DNA of 64,000 nucleotides from Micromonospora sp. WMMA1947. GTDB taxonomy: Bacteria > Actinomycetota > Actinomycetes > Mycobacteriales > Micromonosporaceae. Shown here piece by piece: positions 36,855 through 44,128 of this stretch (the first letter of the stretch is position 1; each line of letters starts with the position of its first letter). Under the pieces are notes generated by a model, which searched no databases, had not been told where the DNA came from, and was given only the letters and a program-made list of their open reading frames with translations. The position numbers were made by a program, and so were the translations under genes. The DNA lies in the NCBI RefSeq assembly GCF_027497355.1, contig NZ_CP114909.1:434001-498000 (forward strand), given 5' to 3'.

Positions 36855-37322
36855 ATGTCCGCCCTGGGAACCCTCACCCGCCGTCTCGGTCACCAGCGTT
36901 GGTTCGGCGCCACCATGCGCCTGCTCGTCCCGGCCGACCGGCTGGTTGGCCGGATGACGAAAGGTCGCGTGGTCGCCTTCGGGCTCGTGCCCACCCTGGT
37001 GCTCACCTCCACCGGCCGCCGCTCCGGCAAGCCCCGCAGCAACCCCCTGGTGTACGTCCCCGACGGCGACGCCTACGTGGTGATCGGCTCGAACTGGGGG
37101 CAACAGCACCAGCCGTCCTGGACGTTCAACCTGATGGCTGATCCGGCCGCCGAGGTGGACGTCAAGGGACGCCGGATCCCCGTCACCGCCGAGCAGGTCA
37201 CCGGCGAGGAACGGGAACGGCTCTTCCAGCGGCTGGTGCAGGAGTGGCCCGCGTACCGCACGTACGTCGAGCGCGCCGGTAACCGCGAGATCCGCGTGTT
37301 CCGCCTGGTCCCGAACGCCTGA
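36855..37322 (+). CDS. F420-dependent (Ddn-like) nitroreductase/oxidoreductase
   Basis: The 155-residue protein belongs to the deazaflavin-dependent nitroreductase family, named after mycobacterial Ddn, which uses reduced coenzyme F420. The family sequence VLTSTGRRSGKPRSNPLVYV followed by VIGSNWGQQHQPSWTFNL and AYRTYVERAGNREIRVFRL is clear. F420 is common in Micromonosporaceae. The natural substrate is unknown. It ends 8 bp before the convergent Cys/His-rich small gene. Confidence 0.9.
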   Translation: MSALGTLTRRLGHQRWFGATMRLLVPADRLVGRMTKGRVVAFGLVPTLVLTSTGRRSGKPRSNPLVYVPDGDAYVVIGSNWGQQHQPSWTFNLMADPAAEVDVKGRRIPVTAEQVTGEERERLFQRLVQEWPAYRTYVERAGNREIRVFRLVPNA

Positions 37323-37330
37323 TCGACGGC

Positions 37331-37585
37331 TCACCGTGGCCGGAATCGCGGCGAGCAGTCGCCGTCGTGATCGGGCCGGAGCAGGCAGCGCCGTCCCTCG
37401 GACAGGTTGCGGTCGCAGAAGACCCAGTGCCGTACGTTCTGGTCGTCCTCGGGCGAGACGCTGGTGCCACCGGGTTCGGTCTGCGGGAGGACGTGGCTCC
37501 AATGTGCCACCACCCGGGCAAGGCGCTGCGCCGACACGAGGTCGTTGACGACCATCGGCAGATGGATGACCCACCGTTCGGTCAT
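37331..37585 (-). CDS. small Cys/His protein of unknown function
   Basis: The 84-residue protein carries C57, C67, H73 and C77 in a C-x9-C-x5-H-x3-C pattern (CDRNLSEGRRC, PDHDGDC) near its C-terminus, which could bind zinc. The N-terminal half is hydrophobic and helical (VVNDLVSAQRLARVVAHW). Its ATG overlaps the stop of the upstream DivIVA-like gene by 4 bp (ATGA). No family is recognised. It belongs to a two-gene unit divergent from the XRE regulator. Confidence 0.72.
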   Translation of the reverse strand: MTERWVIHLPMVVNDLVSAQRLARVVAHWSHVLPQTEPGGTSVSPEDDQNVRHWVFCDRNLSEGRRCLLRPDHDGDCSPRFRPR

Positions 37586-37896
37586 CGTTCCTGCTCCCGC
37601 TCGGCCCGGGCACGCGCCTGCTCCGACTGCCAGCGCCGCAGGGCGTCCTTCACCCGGTCGGTCTCCCGGCGGCTCTCGGCCAACGCGTCATAGACCGTCG
37701 CGAGATCGCCCGCCACCAGGTCCAGGAACTCCCGGACCTGTTCGGGATCGAGCCCGCGTCGGCCCAGCGGTGCGGAGCTGAACGTTCGTTCCCGTACCTG
37801 CCACGGTCGCAGCGGCCGGTAGACCGCGGAGCGATAGCACGTCGCGCGGCGCTCGGGCCGGCGGTTGTGCAGGCGTCGGAAAGGGATGATCCTCAT
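37582..37896 (-). CDS. small DivIVA-domain protein
   Basis: This 104-residue protein has a basic N-terminus, then the DivIVA-like motif RGLDPEQVREFLDLVAGDLA and a coiled-coil tail rich in Arg/Glu (RRETDRVKDALRRWQSEQAR). DivIVA domains bind curved membranes or recruit polar proteins; here the domain is short and stands alone. AGAGGA lies 8 nt before the ATG at 37896. It is coupled to the small Cys/His gene and divergent from the XRE gene. Its role is unknown. Confidence 0.75.
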   Translation of the reverse strand: MRIIPFRRLHNRRPERRATCYRSAVYRPLRPWQVRERTFSSAPLGRRGLDPEQVREFLDLVAGDLATVYDALAESRRETDRVKDALRRWQSEQARARAEREQER

Positions 37897-38110
37897 CGAA
37901 CCTGTCCTCTGTCGGTGCCATCCGCCCGGTGGGGGCGGGCCGATACGGCCCGCCCCCGGCACCTGCCGTCGCAGCGTGATCGCGGTACGCCGACAGGGCT
38001 CACACGGGCCGCGCCGAATTGGTCGGCCTCGGTAGCATCCCGATTACGGAGCGCAGGCGGCAGCGGTGAGCAGTGGGCCCACACGCCGGCCCACGACCTG
38101 AGAGGGTGGC

Positions 38111-39325
38111 ATGGACCATTTCGGGGACATACTCAGGCGGCACCGGGTTGCCGCCGGTTGGTCGCTGCGGAAGTTCGCCGAACTCATCAGGTACGACTTC
38201 GGCTACCTCGGGCAGATCGAGCGTGGCGCCCGCCCCGTCAACCCCGCCGTCGTGGCCGCCTACGACCGGGCACTGTCGGCCGACGGCTCGATCAAGAAGG
38301 CATACGACACCAGGCGCGCCAACGACATCGACATGCCGAGAAGGTCGGTGCTCCACGCCATGACTTCGCTTGCTGCTCTCCCCGCCGTCGACCGCATGGT
38401 CGGCTGGGAGGCGCTGCGACACGGCCTCGACGCCGCCGTCGACGTCGAGGCCGACGCGTGGGCAGAGATCGTCTCCTCCTACGGCACGGCCTACTATCGC
38501 CAGCCGCACGAACAGCTGATGACACAACTCGGCCGGGATCTGACGGTCCTACAGCATCAACTCGCCGCAAGCGACGATCGGCGTCGCCCGCAGCTGCTAC
38601 GCGTCGCCGCAGCGCTGTCGGTGATCGTCGCGCTCAGCCTCGTCGCGTCAGGCCACGCTCTGCTGTCGAGGAGATGGTGGGCCAGCGCCCAGAGAGCCGC
38701 CGACGAGTCCGGTGACCCCGACACGCGAGTCCTGACCCGCGCCTGGGACGTCGTCAACGGCTGCTACGACGGTCGACGGCCCATGACCGTCGTAGCGATC
38801 TCTGACGAGGTGCTTCCGCTCGCCGGTAGGCCGTCGGCTGCCACCTGTGGTCTGCTGGCGGGCCGGGCGCAGGCACTCGCCCTCGCCGGGCGGCACGACG
38901 AGGCAGTCGCGACCGTGCGTCATCTGAGCGAGCAGATCGAGAAACTCCCGGCCGCCGTCGTCGGGGACGTCGAATCGCTGTGGGGCTGGCCGGAGCATCG
39001 CCTGCGACACACGGAGTCCTGGGTCTACACCCATTCCGGTGACCGGAGGGCGGCTGCGGCAGCGCAGGCCCGGGCCTTGGAGTTGTATCCCGCTTCCCAG
39101 ATCCGGCTGCGTACGCAGGTACAACTGCATCAGGCAGCGGCCACGGTCCGGGCCGGTGACATCACCGACGGTCTGACGGCGGCGGCCGATCTGTTGGACC
39201 GCCTGCCTCGGGAACAACACAACGAACTCGTGCGCGCGGTCACTCTGCAGGTCACGGCGGCGGTACCCGACGGAGAGCGGCACCGGCCGCTCTACACGGA
39301 ACTGATGGAACGAGTCCAGCGGTGA
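38111..39325 (+). CDS. XRE-type helix-turn-helix regulator with helical sensor domain
   Basis: The 404-residue protein has a Cro/C1-type HTH at ~4-60 (DILRRHRVAAGWSLRKFAEL, then GYLGQIERGARPVNPAVV). A ~330-residue all-helical region that looks like TPR repeats follows (HDEAVATVRHLSEQIEK, RAAAAAQARALELYPASQIR). Many actinobacteria carry such large XRE regulators of unknown ligand. AGAGGG lies upstream of the ATG. Its stop overlaps the next GNAT start (4 bp). The divergent DivIVA/Cys-His pair is a likely target. Confidence 0.85.
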   Translation: MDHFGDILRRHRVAAGWSLRKFAELIRYDFGYLGQIERGARPVNPAVVAAYDRALSADGSIKKAYDTRRANDIDMPRRSVLHAMTSLAALPAVDRMVGWEALRHGLDAAVDVEADAWAEIVSSYGTAYYRQPHEQLMTQLGRDLTVLQHQLAASDDRRRPQLLRVAAALSVIVALSLVASGHALLSRRWWASAQRAADESGDPDTRVLTRAWDVVNGCYDGRRPMTVVAISDEVLPLAGRPSAATCGLLAGRAQALALAGRHDEAVATVRHLSEQIEKLPAAVVGDVESLWGWPEHRLRHTESWVYTHSGDRRAAAAAQARALELYPASQIRLRTQVQLHQAAATVRAGDITDGLTAAADLLDRLPREQHNELVRAVTLQVTAAVPDGERHRPLYTELMERVQR

Positions 39326-39903
39326 CGCCTCCGCCGTCCGTCACCTTCGACCGGTGCCATCCCGACAAGCTGATGTCTGTCGTCGACGCTCTCGCCGACC
39401 TGTATGCGCTGGTCTACGCCGAACCGCCTTACCTCGAAGGTCCGGCACAGGTCGCCCGGTTCCGGGCCGGGCTGCCCGACGAGGCGGCACGGCCCGGATT
39501 CCGCCTCGTCCTGGCGAGAGAGGGCGAAGAACTGATCGGAGCGGCGTACGGGTGGACCATGGCCGCCGGCACCTGGTGGTCGCGTGCGGAGGAGGAACCC
39601 CCGGCCGAGGTGCGGGATCGCGACAAGTTCGCCGTACTGGAATGGGTCGTCCACCCGCGGCATCGGTCTCACGGCATCGGCGCGGAGTTGATGCGTCGGC
39701 TTCTTCAGGGGCGTCCGGAGAGCTGGGCGACGCTCGCCTCCGATCCGCGCAGCCTGGCGAACGGCATCTACCGGCGCAACGGCTGGCGGGTTGCCGGGCA
39801 CGCCGAGCTGCCGTGGGGTCCTTCGATGGAACTGCTGGTACGCGATCTGCGGACCGCCGAGGAGGCGCGGACTGGAACGCGCCGGTCACCTCAGCAGCAA
39901 TGA
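39322..39903 (+). CDS. GNAT family N-acetyltransferase
   Basis: This 193-residue protein contains EELIGAAYGWTMAAGTWW and the motif A block VLEWVVHPRHRSHGIGAELM (R-x-x-G-I-G), followed by YRRNGWRVAG. Its start overlaps the XRE gene stop by 4 bp, so the two are translated together. Such coupling suggests that acetylation is part of the response controlled by the XRE protein. The substrate is unknown. Confidence 0.86.
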   Translation: MTPPPSVTFDRCHPDKLMSVVDALADLYALVYAEPPYLEGPAQVARFRAGLPDEAARPGFRLVLAREGEELIGAAYGWTMAAGTWWSRAEEEPPAEVRDRDKFAVLEWVVHPRHRSHGIGAELMRRLLQGRPESWATLASDPRSLANGIYRRNGWRVAGHAELPWGPSMELLVRDLRTAEEARTGTRRSPQQQ

Positions 39904-39922
39904 GCGGCTGGCGGCCACCTTC

Positions 39923-40012
39923 TCAGAGGCCGGCGTAGTGAGCGCGTGAGACGACATCCGCGAGATTCTCGCGAGCATCGGAGATCGGAAGCTCGGCAGC
40001 GGGCTCGGTCAT
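39923..40012 (-). pseudogene. truncated Phd/YefM-type antitoxin remnant
   Basis: A 29-residue reading frame (MTEPAAELPISDARENLADV, then VSRAHYAGL) matches the N-terminal DNA-binding part of Phd/YefM antitoxins (~80-90 residues) and then stops. No toxin-like gene lies beside it. TACGCT (40019-40024) ends 6 nt before the ATG, so a leaderless promoter appears intact. It may be a decayed toxin-antitoxin relic or a short truncated regulator. Identity rests on the ISDARENLADVVSRA motif. Confidence 0.7.
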
Positions 40013-40021
40013 ACCTGAAGC

Positions 40022-40048
40022 GTACGGTCGTACAAGTCGCACAAGTCG
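40022..40048. repeat. three 9-bp direct repeats in the antitoxin/nucleotidyltransferase spacer
   Basis: gtacggtcg, tacaagtcg and cacaagtcg follow one another with a 9-bp period, the last two differing at one base. They overlap the antitoxin promoter region and lie upstream of the divergent gene, so they could be an operator or a toxin-antitoxin autoregulation site. Confidence 0.6.
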
Positions 40049-40072
40049 AACTGACGACGTTGCGGATTGGCG

Positions 40073-40807
40073 GTGGCCTTGGCCGGCGAACGAGATTCCG
40101 AGCGGCGTCTGGACGATCCACGGTGGCAGGTGGCCGAGCGGGTCGGTGACGCCGTCCTGCGGCGGTTCCCGGCCGACGTGCTGGCGGTCGCCGTACACGG
40201 TCCGCTCGCGCACGGCGACGACGACGGCGGCGGGGACCGCGAGGTCGGCCTGCTGGTCGTCACCTACCGGCCCGGCGCCGGACCGCCGCCCGCCACCCGG
40301 CGGGTGGACGGCGTACTCGTCGACCTCACGGTGGCCGGGGCGGGCGACTACCTGCGCCGGGCGACGACGATCACGTCCCGCTGGCCGCTGGCCGCGGACC
40401 GGTACGTGACGACCCGCGCCCTGCACGATCCGACCGGCTGGCTGCGAAAGCTGCGCGACGAGCACCTGGCGCGGCTGGCACGCGCCCGGCCGGCGGAGTT
40501 CACGAGCGCGGCGCGGCAGGCGTGGTACCGGGGCAGCGCGGCGCACGCCCGCGCGTTGCGGCTGGCCGAATGGTACGAGACGGACCAGGCGCTGCTCATG
40601 CTCGGCGAGGCGCGGCTGGCCGCCGCCACCGTGCAGGGACTGTTCAGCCGCACCTACTTCCGCGATCCCGGGGACGCGGTGCGGCGTACCGGGCTGGCCG
40701 GGGCGGACATGACCGAGGTGGGCGCGGCGCTGACCCGCCAGGCCGAGGAACTGGCCGCCCGGGGGCGGCCGGTCGACGGCACGATCGACGACCTGCTGTC
40801 CGGTTGA
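40073..40807 (+). CDS. nucleotidyltransferase-fold-like protein of unknown function
   Basis: The 244-residue protein has an N-terminal part resembling minimal nucleotidyltransferases: VLAVAVHGPLAHGDDDGGGD (HGPLAHG in place of GS-x-A-x-G), then DREVGLLVV where SDIDL would be expected. The two catalytic aspartates are therefore not conserved in the usual spacing, so activity is doubtful. The C-terminal ~120 residues are helical (AHARALRLAEWYETDQALLM), like the helical partner domains of this superfamily. The GTG at 40073 is chosen; TTG at 40067 is an alternative. It is divergent from the antitoxin remnant. Confidence 0.65.
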   Translation: MALAGERDSERRLDDPRWQVAERVGDAVLRRFPADVLAVAVHGPLAHGDDDGGGDREVGLLVVTYRPGAGPPPATRRVDGVLVDLTVAGAGDYLRRATTITSRWPLAADRYVTTRALHDPTGWLRKLRDEHLARLARARPAEFTSAARQAWYRGSAAHARALRLAEWYETDQALLMLGEARLAAATVQGLFSRTYFRDPGDAVRRTGLAGADMTEVGAALTRQAEELAARGRPVDGTIDDLLSG

Positions 40808-40826
40808 CGGCCGGGGTGGCTCAGCC

Positions 40827-41543
40827 TCAGCCGATACCGCCGCTGACGCCGATCAGCGCGCCGATCAGGTAGGTCGCGCCGGCCGCCAGCCCGCCGAGCA
40901 GCAACTGCCGCAGACCGGCACGCCACCATGCGCGGTTGGTGAACCGGGCCACGATCGCACCGGCGACGAAGAGGCCGACGCCGCCGACGCCGAGCGCCAG
41001 CCAGAGGCTGGTGAAGCCGAGCAGGTACGGCAACAGCGGCACCAGCGCGCCGATCGAGAAGCAGACGAACGACGAGATCGCCGCGGCCCACGGGCTGGGC
41101 TGGTCGTCGGGGTCGACGCCCAGTTCCTCCCGTACGTGCACCCGCAGCGCCTCCTCCGGGTTGGCGCGTACCGCCTCGGCGACCTGCGTCGCCAGCTCGC
41201 GGGACAGTCCACGGGCGACCCAGGCGTCTGCGAGTTCCCGGGCCTCGGCCTCCGGGTGGCGTTCCAGCTCGCGCCGCTCCTTGGCCACCTCGGCGGCGAC
41301 CTGCTCGTTCGCGGACCGGACGCTCGTGTACTCGCCGAGGCCCATCGAGATGGCACCGGCCACCAGGCCGGCCGTGCCGGTGAGCACCACGCTGCGCGGC
41401 GACACCCCGCCTCCGCCCACACCGGCGATCAGCGCGATGTTGGTGACCAGCCCGTCCATCGCGCCGAAGACGGCCGGACGCAGCCAGCCGCCGGACACGT
41501 CCGCGTGGTGCGCCTCGCGCAGTGCCGCAGGGGTGTCGGTCAC
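40827..41543 (-). CDS. VIT1/CCC1 family membrane protein (iron/manganese transporter-like)
   Basis: The 238-residue protein has the VIT1/CCC1 topology: an N-terminal helix ([20 protein letters not shown]), a second helix with [15 protein letters not shown], a soluble charged region ([21 protein letters not shown]) and three C-terminal helices. Family members move ferrous iron or manganese into vacuoles or out of cells. Its GTG overlaps the map stop by 4 bp. Whether it exports iron here is inferred from family only. Confidence 0.88.
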   Translation of the reverse strand: MTDTPAALREAHHADVSGGWLRPAVFGAMDGLVTNIALIAGVGGGGVSPRSVVLTGTAGLVAGAISMGLGEYTSVRSANEQVAAEVAKERRELERHPEAEARELADAWVARGLSRELATQVAEAVRANPEEALRVHVREELGVDPDDQPSPWAAAISSFVCFSIGALVPLLPYLLGFTSLWLALGVGGVGLFVAGAIVARFTNRAWWRAGLRQLLLGGLAAGATYLIGALIGVSGGIG

Positions 41544-42397
41544 GGCAGCGTCAGGATCTCGTAGCCGTCGTCGGTCACGACGATCGTGTGCTCGAACTGG
41601 GCCGTCCACCGGCGGTCCTTGGTGACCACGGTCCAGCCGTCGTCCCACATGTCGTACTGGTAGGTGCCGAGCGTGATCATCGGCTCGACGGTGAACGTCA
41701 TGCCGGGCTCCATCACGTCGGTGGGGCGCGGGCTGTCGTAGTGCGGCACGTAGAGGCCACTGTGGAACGCCTCGCCGATGCCGTGCCCGGTGAAGTCGCG
41801 GACCACGCCGTAGCCGAAGCGCTTCGCGTACGACTCGATGACCCGGCCGATGACGTTGATCTGCCGCCCCGGCGCGATGGCCTTGATGCCGCGCATCATC
41901 GCCGTGTGGGTCCGCTCGACCAGCAGGCGGGCCTCCTCGCTCACCTCACCCACGCAGAACGTGGCGTCGGTGTCGCCGTGCACGCCGTTCAGGTACGCGG
42001 TGACGTCGACGTTGATGATGTCGCCGTCCTCGAGCACGGTGGTGTCCGGGATGCCGTGGCAGATCACCTCGTTGAGGCTGGTGCAGCACGACTTGGGAAA
42101 GCCCCGGTAGCCGAGCGTCGACGGGTAGGCGCCGTGGTCGCAGAGGAACTCGTGCACCACCCTGTCGATCTCGTCGGTGGTCACGCCGGGCTTGCAGTGC
42201 TCACCGGCGAGCTGGGTGGCCTGGGCGGCGAGACGCCCCGCCACGCGCATCTTCTCGATGGTCTCCGGCGTCTGCACGTGCGAGCCGCGCCACTCCTGGG
42301 GGCGCTTCTTACCCACGTACTCCGGGCGCGGGATGTGGGCGGGGACCGCTCGCCACGGGGAGAGCGTGCCGGGGGTCAGCGGCGCACGGACGGTCAT
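41540..42397 (-). CDS. map: methionine aminopeptidase, type I
   Basis: MAP removes initiator methionine. The 285-residue protein has an N-terminal extension (residues 1-40) and the pita-bread metalloenzyme fold. The metal ligands lie in [19 protein letters not shown] (two Asp), [11 protein letters not shown] (His), TVEPM and FEHTIVV (Glu); CHGIPD carries the substrate-side His. The N-terminal extension with [12 protein letters not shown] is seen in the actinobacterial MapB isoform. It is coupled to the VIT1-like gene downstream. Confidence 0.96.
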   Translation of the reverse strand: MTVRAPLTPGTLSPWRAVPAHIPRPEYVGKKRPQEWRGSHVQTPETIEKMRVAGRLAAQATQLAGEHCKPGVTTDEIDRVVHEFLCDHGAYPSTLGYRGFPKSCCTSLNEVICHGIPDTTVLEDGDIINVDVTAYLNGVHGDTDATFCVGEVSEEARLLVERTHTAMMRGIKAIAPGRQINVIGRVIESYAKRFGYGVVRDFTGHGIGEAFHSGLYVPHYDSPRPTDVMEPGMTFTVEPMITLGTYQYDMWDDGWTVVTKDRRWTAQFEHTIVVTDDGYEILTLP

Positions 42398-42456
42398 GGC
42401 CCAAGCCTATCGCCGGGGGTGGTGTGCCCCCCGCCACAGGCCCGCCGGGCAGGTTG

Positions 42457-42485
42457 TTGCCGTGCCGCAAACGCTGTGCCATTGT
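42457..42485 (+). promoter_or_regulatory. promoter of the STAS gene
   Basis: TTGCCG (42457-42462) and CATTGT (42480-42485) are spaced by 17 bp; the -10 box ends 6 nt before the GTG at 42492. It supports the short, leaderless start. Confidence 0.5.
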
Positions 42486-42491
42486 TGCTCC

Positions 42492-42806
42492 GTGGATCAA
42501 GGGGGCGCGGCGCCCGTCTTCTCCGTGACGGCGCAGGTCGACGGCGACCAACTGCGCGTCCAGGTGACCGGCGAGGTCGACATGGCGACCGCCGACACCA
42601 TGTTCCAGACCGCGCTCCGCGAGCCCGCCAAGCAGCTCACGCTCGACCTGCGGGCGGTCACCTTCTTCGACTCGGCCGCCATCCACGCGGTGGTCCGGCT
42701 CGCGCAGCGGTTCCCGGCCGCGCTCACCGTGCTGCCGTCCCCGCAGGTCCGGCGCGTGCTGGACATCTCCGGCCTGGGCGACCAGGACTGGCTCGCCCGC
42801 ACCTGA
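42492..42806 (+). CDS. STAS-domain protein (anti-anti-sigma factor-like)
   Basis: The 104-residue protein has the STAS fold: FSVTAQVDGDQLRVQVTGEV, then LTLDLRAVTFFDSAAIHAVV. The segment DLRAVTFFDSAAIHAV carries the conserved serine (FFDSAAI) that is phosphorylated in SpoIIAA/RsbV-type proteins. The hybrid kinase gene at 44129, which carries PP2C and anti-sigma-type ATPase domains, lies one gene away. An earlier GTG at 42462 would add 10 residues, but the promoter favours 42492. Confidence 0.85.
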   Translation: MDQGGAAPVFSVTAQVDGDQLRVQVTGEVDMATADTMFQTALREPAKQLTLDLRAVTFFDSAAIHAVVRLAQRFPAALTVLPSPQVRRVLDISGLGDQDWLART

Positions 42807-42826
42807 CCGACTCGGGCGCCCTCCGG

Positions 42827-44074
42827 CTAGGAGGCCTCTCCCATCCCGGGCGACAGGCCCGGCCCCGGTTCCGGCCGCCCCGGACCCGACGCGGGGTGCC
42901 GCTCTCCCGTCTCCCCCGCGGTGTCCGGGGCGAGATCACGACGCAGCGACTCGGCGTCGCGCTTGCGCACCCCGCTCGCCCGGATCGTGTTCACCGCGAT
43001 GATGGTGAGTTCGTTCGCCACGTTGATGCCGCTGACGCGCAGGCCGCTGCGCAACGCCTCCTGAGCGAGGCGGAGGGCCGACATCGCGGCCCGCTGGGAT
43101 CGGGAGGGCCGGTCGGTGGACGGGGACCAGCCCGCAGCGACGGTGCGCGCGGCCTCGGCCAGGCACCGCACGGCCTCGGCGAGCGACGGCGGAACGGGCT
43201 CGTCGTCACGGATCGCGCGTTCGAGGTTGAGCGCGACGTCGCGGCTGTGCAGCAGGGACCGGATCATGAGGATGGCGCCGTGCCGCCACCCCTGCAGCGC
43301 GCTCTGGTTGTGCCACCGTAGCGGCGAGAGGCGGACGACCTCGTCGGCGCCTGACATCGCGGTCTCCACGTCCGAGGTGTCGAGCCGGCGCAGCGTGTCG
43401 AGGACCTGACGGGCCAGCTCGGCGTCCCGGGCCAGGGCCGCGTCGGCCAGGCGGTCCAGCCCGGCGGCCATCTGGTTGAGCAGGGGCCGGCCGGCCCGCC
43501 GGATCCGGTAGATCGGGTTCAGGGGCAGCACCACGACCGCGACCAGGATGCCGACCGCCCCACCGACGACGCCGTCGAGGAAGCGGGGCAGCGCGATGTC
43601 GGTCCGGGCCGGGAACAGCACGGCGATCACCATCGCGCTGCCGCCGACCTGGGTGACGAACGCGCCCTCGTCGCTGAGCAGGACGGCGACGAGGATCGCG
43701 GCGGCGACGATGACGCCGATCTGGACGTATCCCTGCCCGACCCAGGAGACCAGCAGGTCGCCCAGCATGATGCCCACCGCCACGCCGGCGACCAGCAGCA
43801 GCGTACGGCGGAAGCGCTGGCTCACCGAACTGGCGATGGTGCCGACCGCGACGGCGGGCGCGAACAGCGGTTGCGGGTTGTGGATCAGGTCCTTCGCGAC
43901 CCACCACGCGACTGCGGCGGCCACCCCGCACTGCACCGCCACGAGCAGGCTCAACCGCACCCGCCGCAGCCGATCCCGCACAGTGTCCCGGCCGGTACGG
44001 CGAATCGCCGTCCACGCCGCACCTACCGGGTCGTTCCCGCTGCCGTGGGAAGGACGGAACGGCTCACGCCCCAT
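42827..44074 (-). CDS. FUSC-family (aromatic acid exporter-like) membrane protein
   Basis: The 415-residue protein has six to seven membrane helices in the N-terminal half (LLVAVQCGVAAAVAWWVAKD and TLLLVAGVAVGIMLGDLL) and a helical cytoplasmic C-terminus. This is the layout of FUSC/ArAE-like proteins. Homologues export aromatic acids or other organic acids, but substrate specificity cannot be read. It converges on the STAS gene with 20 bp between them. The start ATGGGGCG has no strong Shine-Dalgarno. Confidence 0.8.
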   Translation of the reverse strand: MGREPFRPSHGSGNDPVGAAWTAIRRTGRDTVRDRLRRVRLSLLVAVQCGVAAAVAWWVAKDLIHNPQPLFAPAVAVGTIASSVSQRFRRTLLLVAGVAVGIMLGDLLVSWVGQGYVQIGVIVAAAILVAVLLSDEGAFVTQVGGSAMVIAVLFPARTDIALPRFLDGVVGGAVGILVAVVVLPLNPIYRIRRAGRPLLNQMAAGLDRLADAALARDAELARQVLDTLRRLDTSDVETAMSGADEVVRLSPLRWHNQSALQGWRHGAILMIRSLLHSRDVALNLERAIRDDEPVPPSLAEAVRCLAEAARTVAAGWSPSTDRPSRSQRAAMSALRLAQEALRSGLRVSGINVANELTIIAVNTIRASGVRKRDAESLRRDLAPDTAGETGERHPASGPGRPEPGPGLSPGMGEAS

Positions 44075-44128
44075 GAGGCGATCCTAGGGACTTCGCCGCA
44101 TTTGATCCGCTTTACGCGGCAAACAGGC

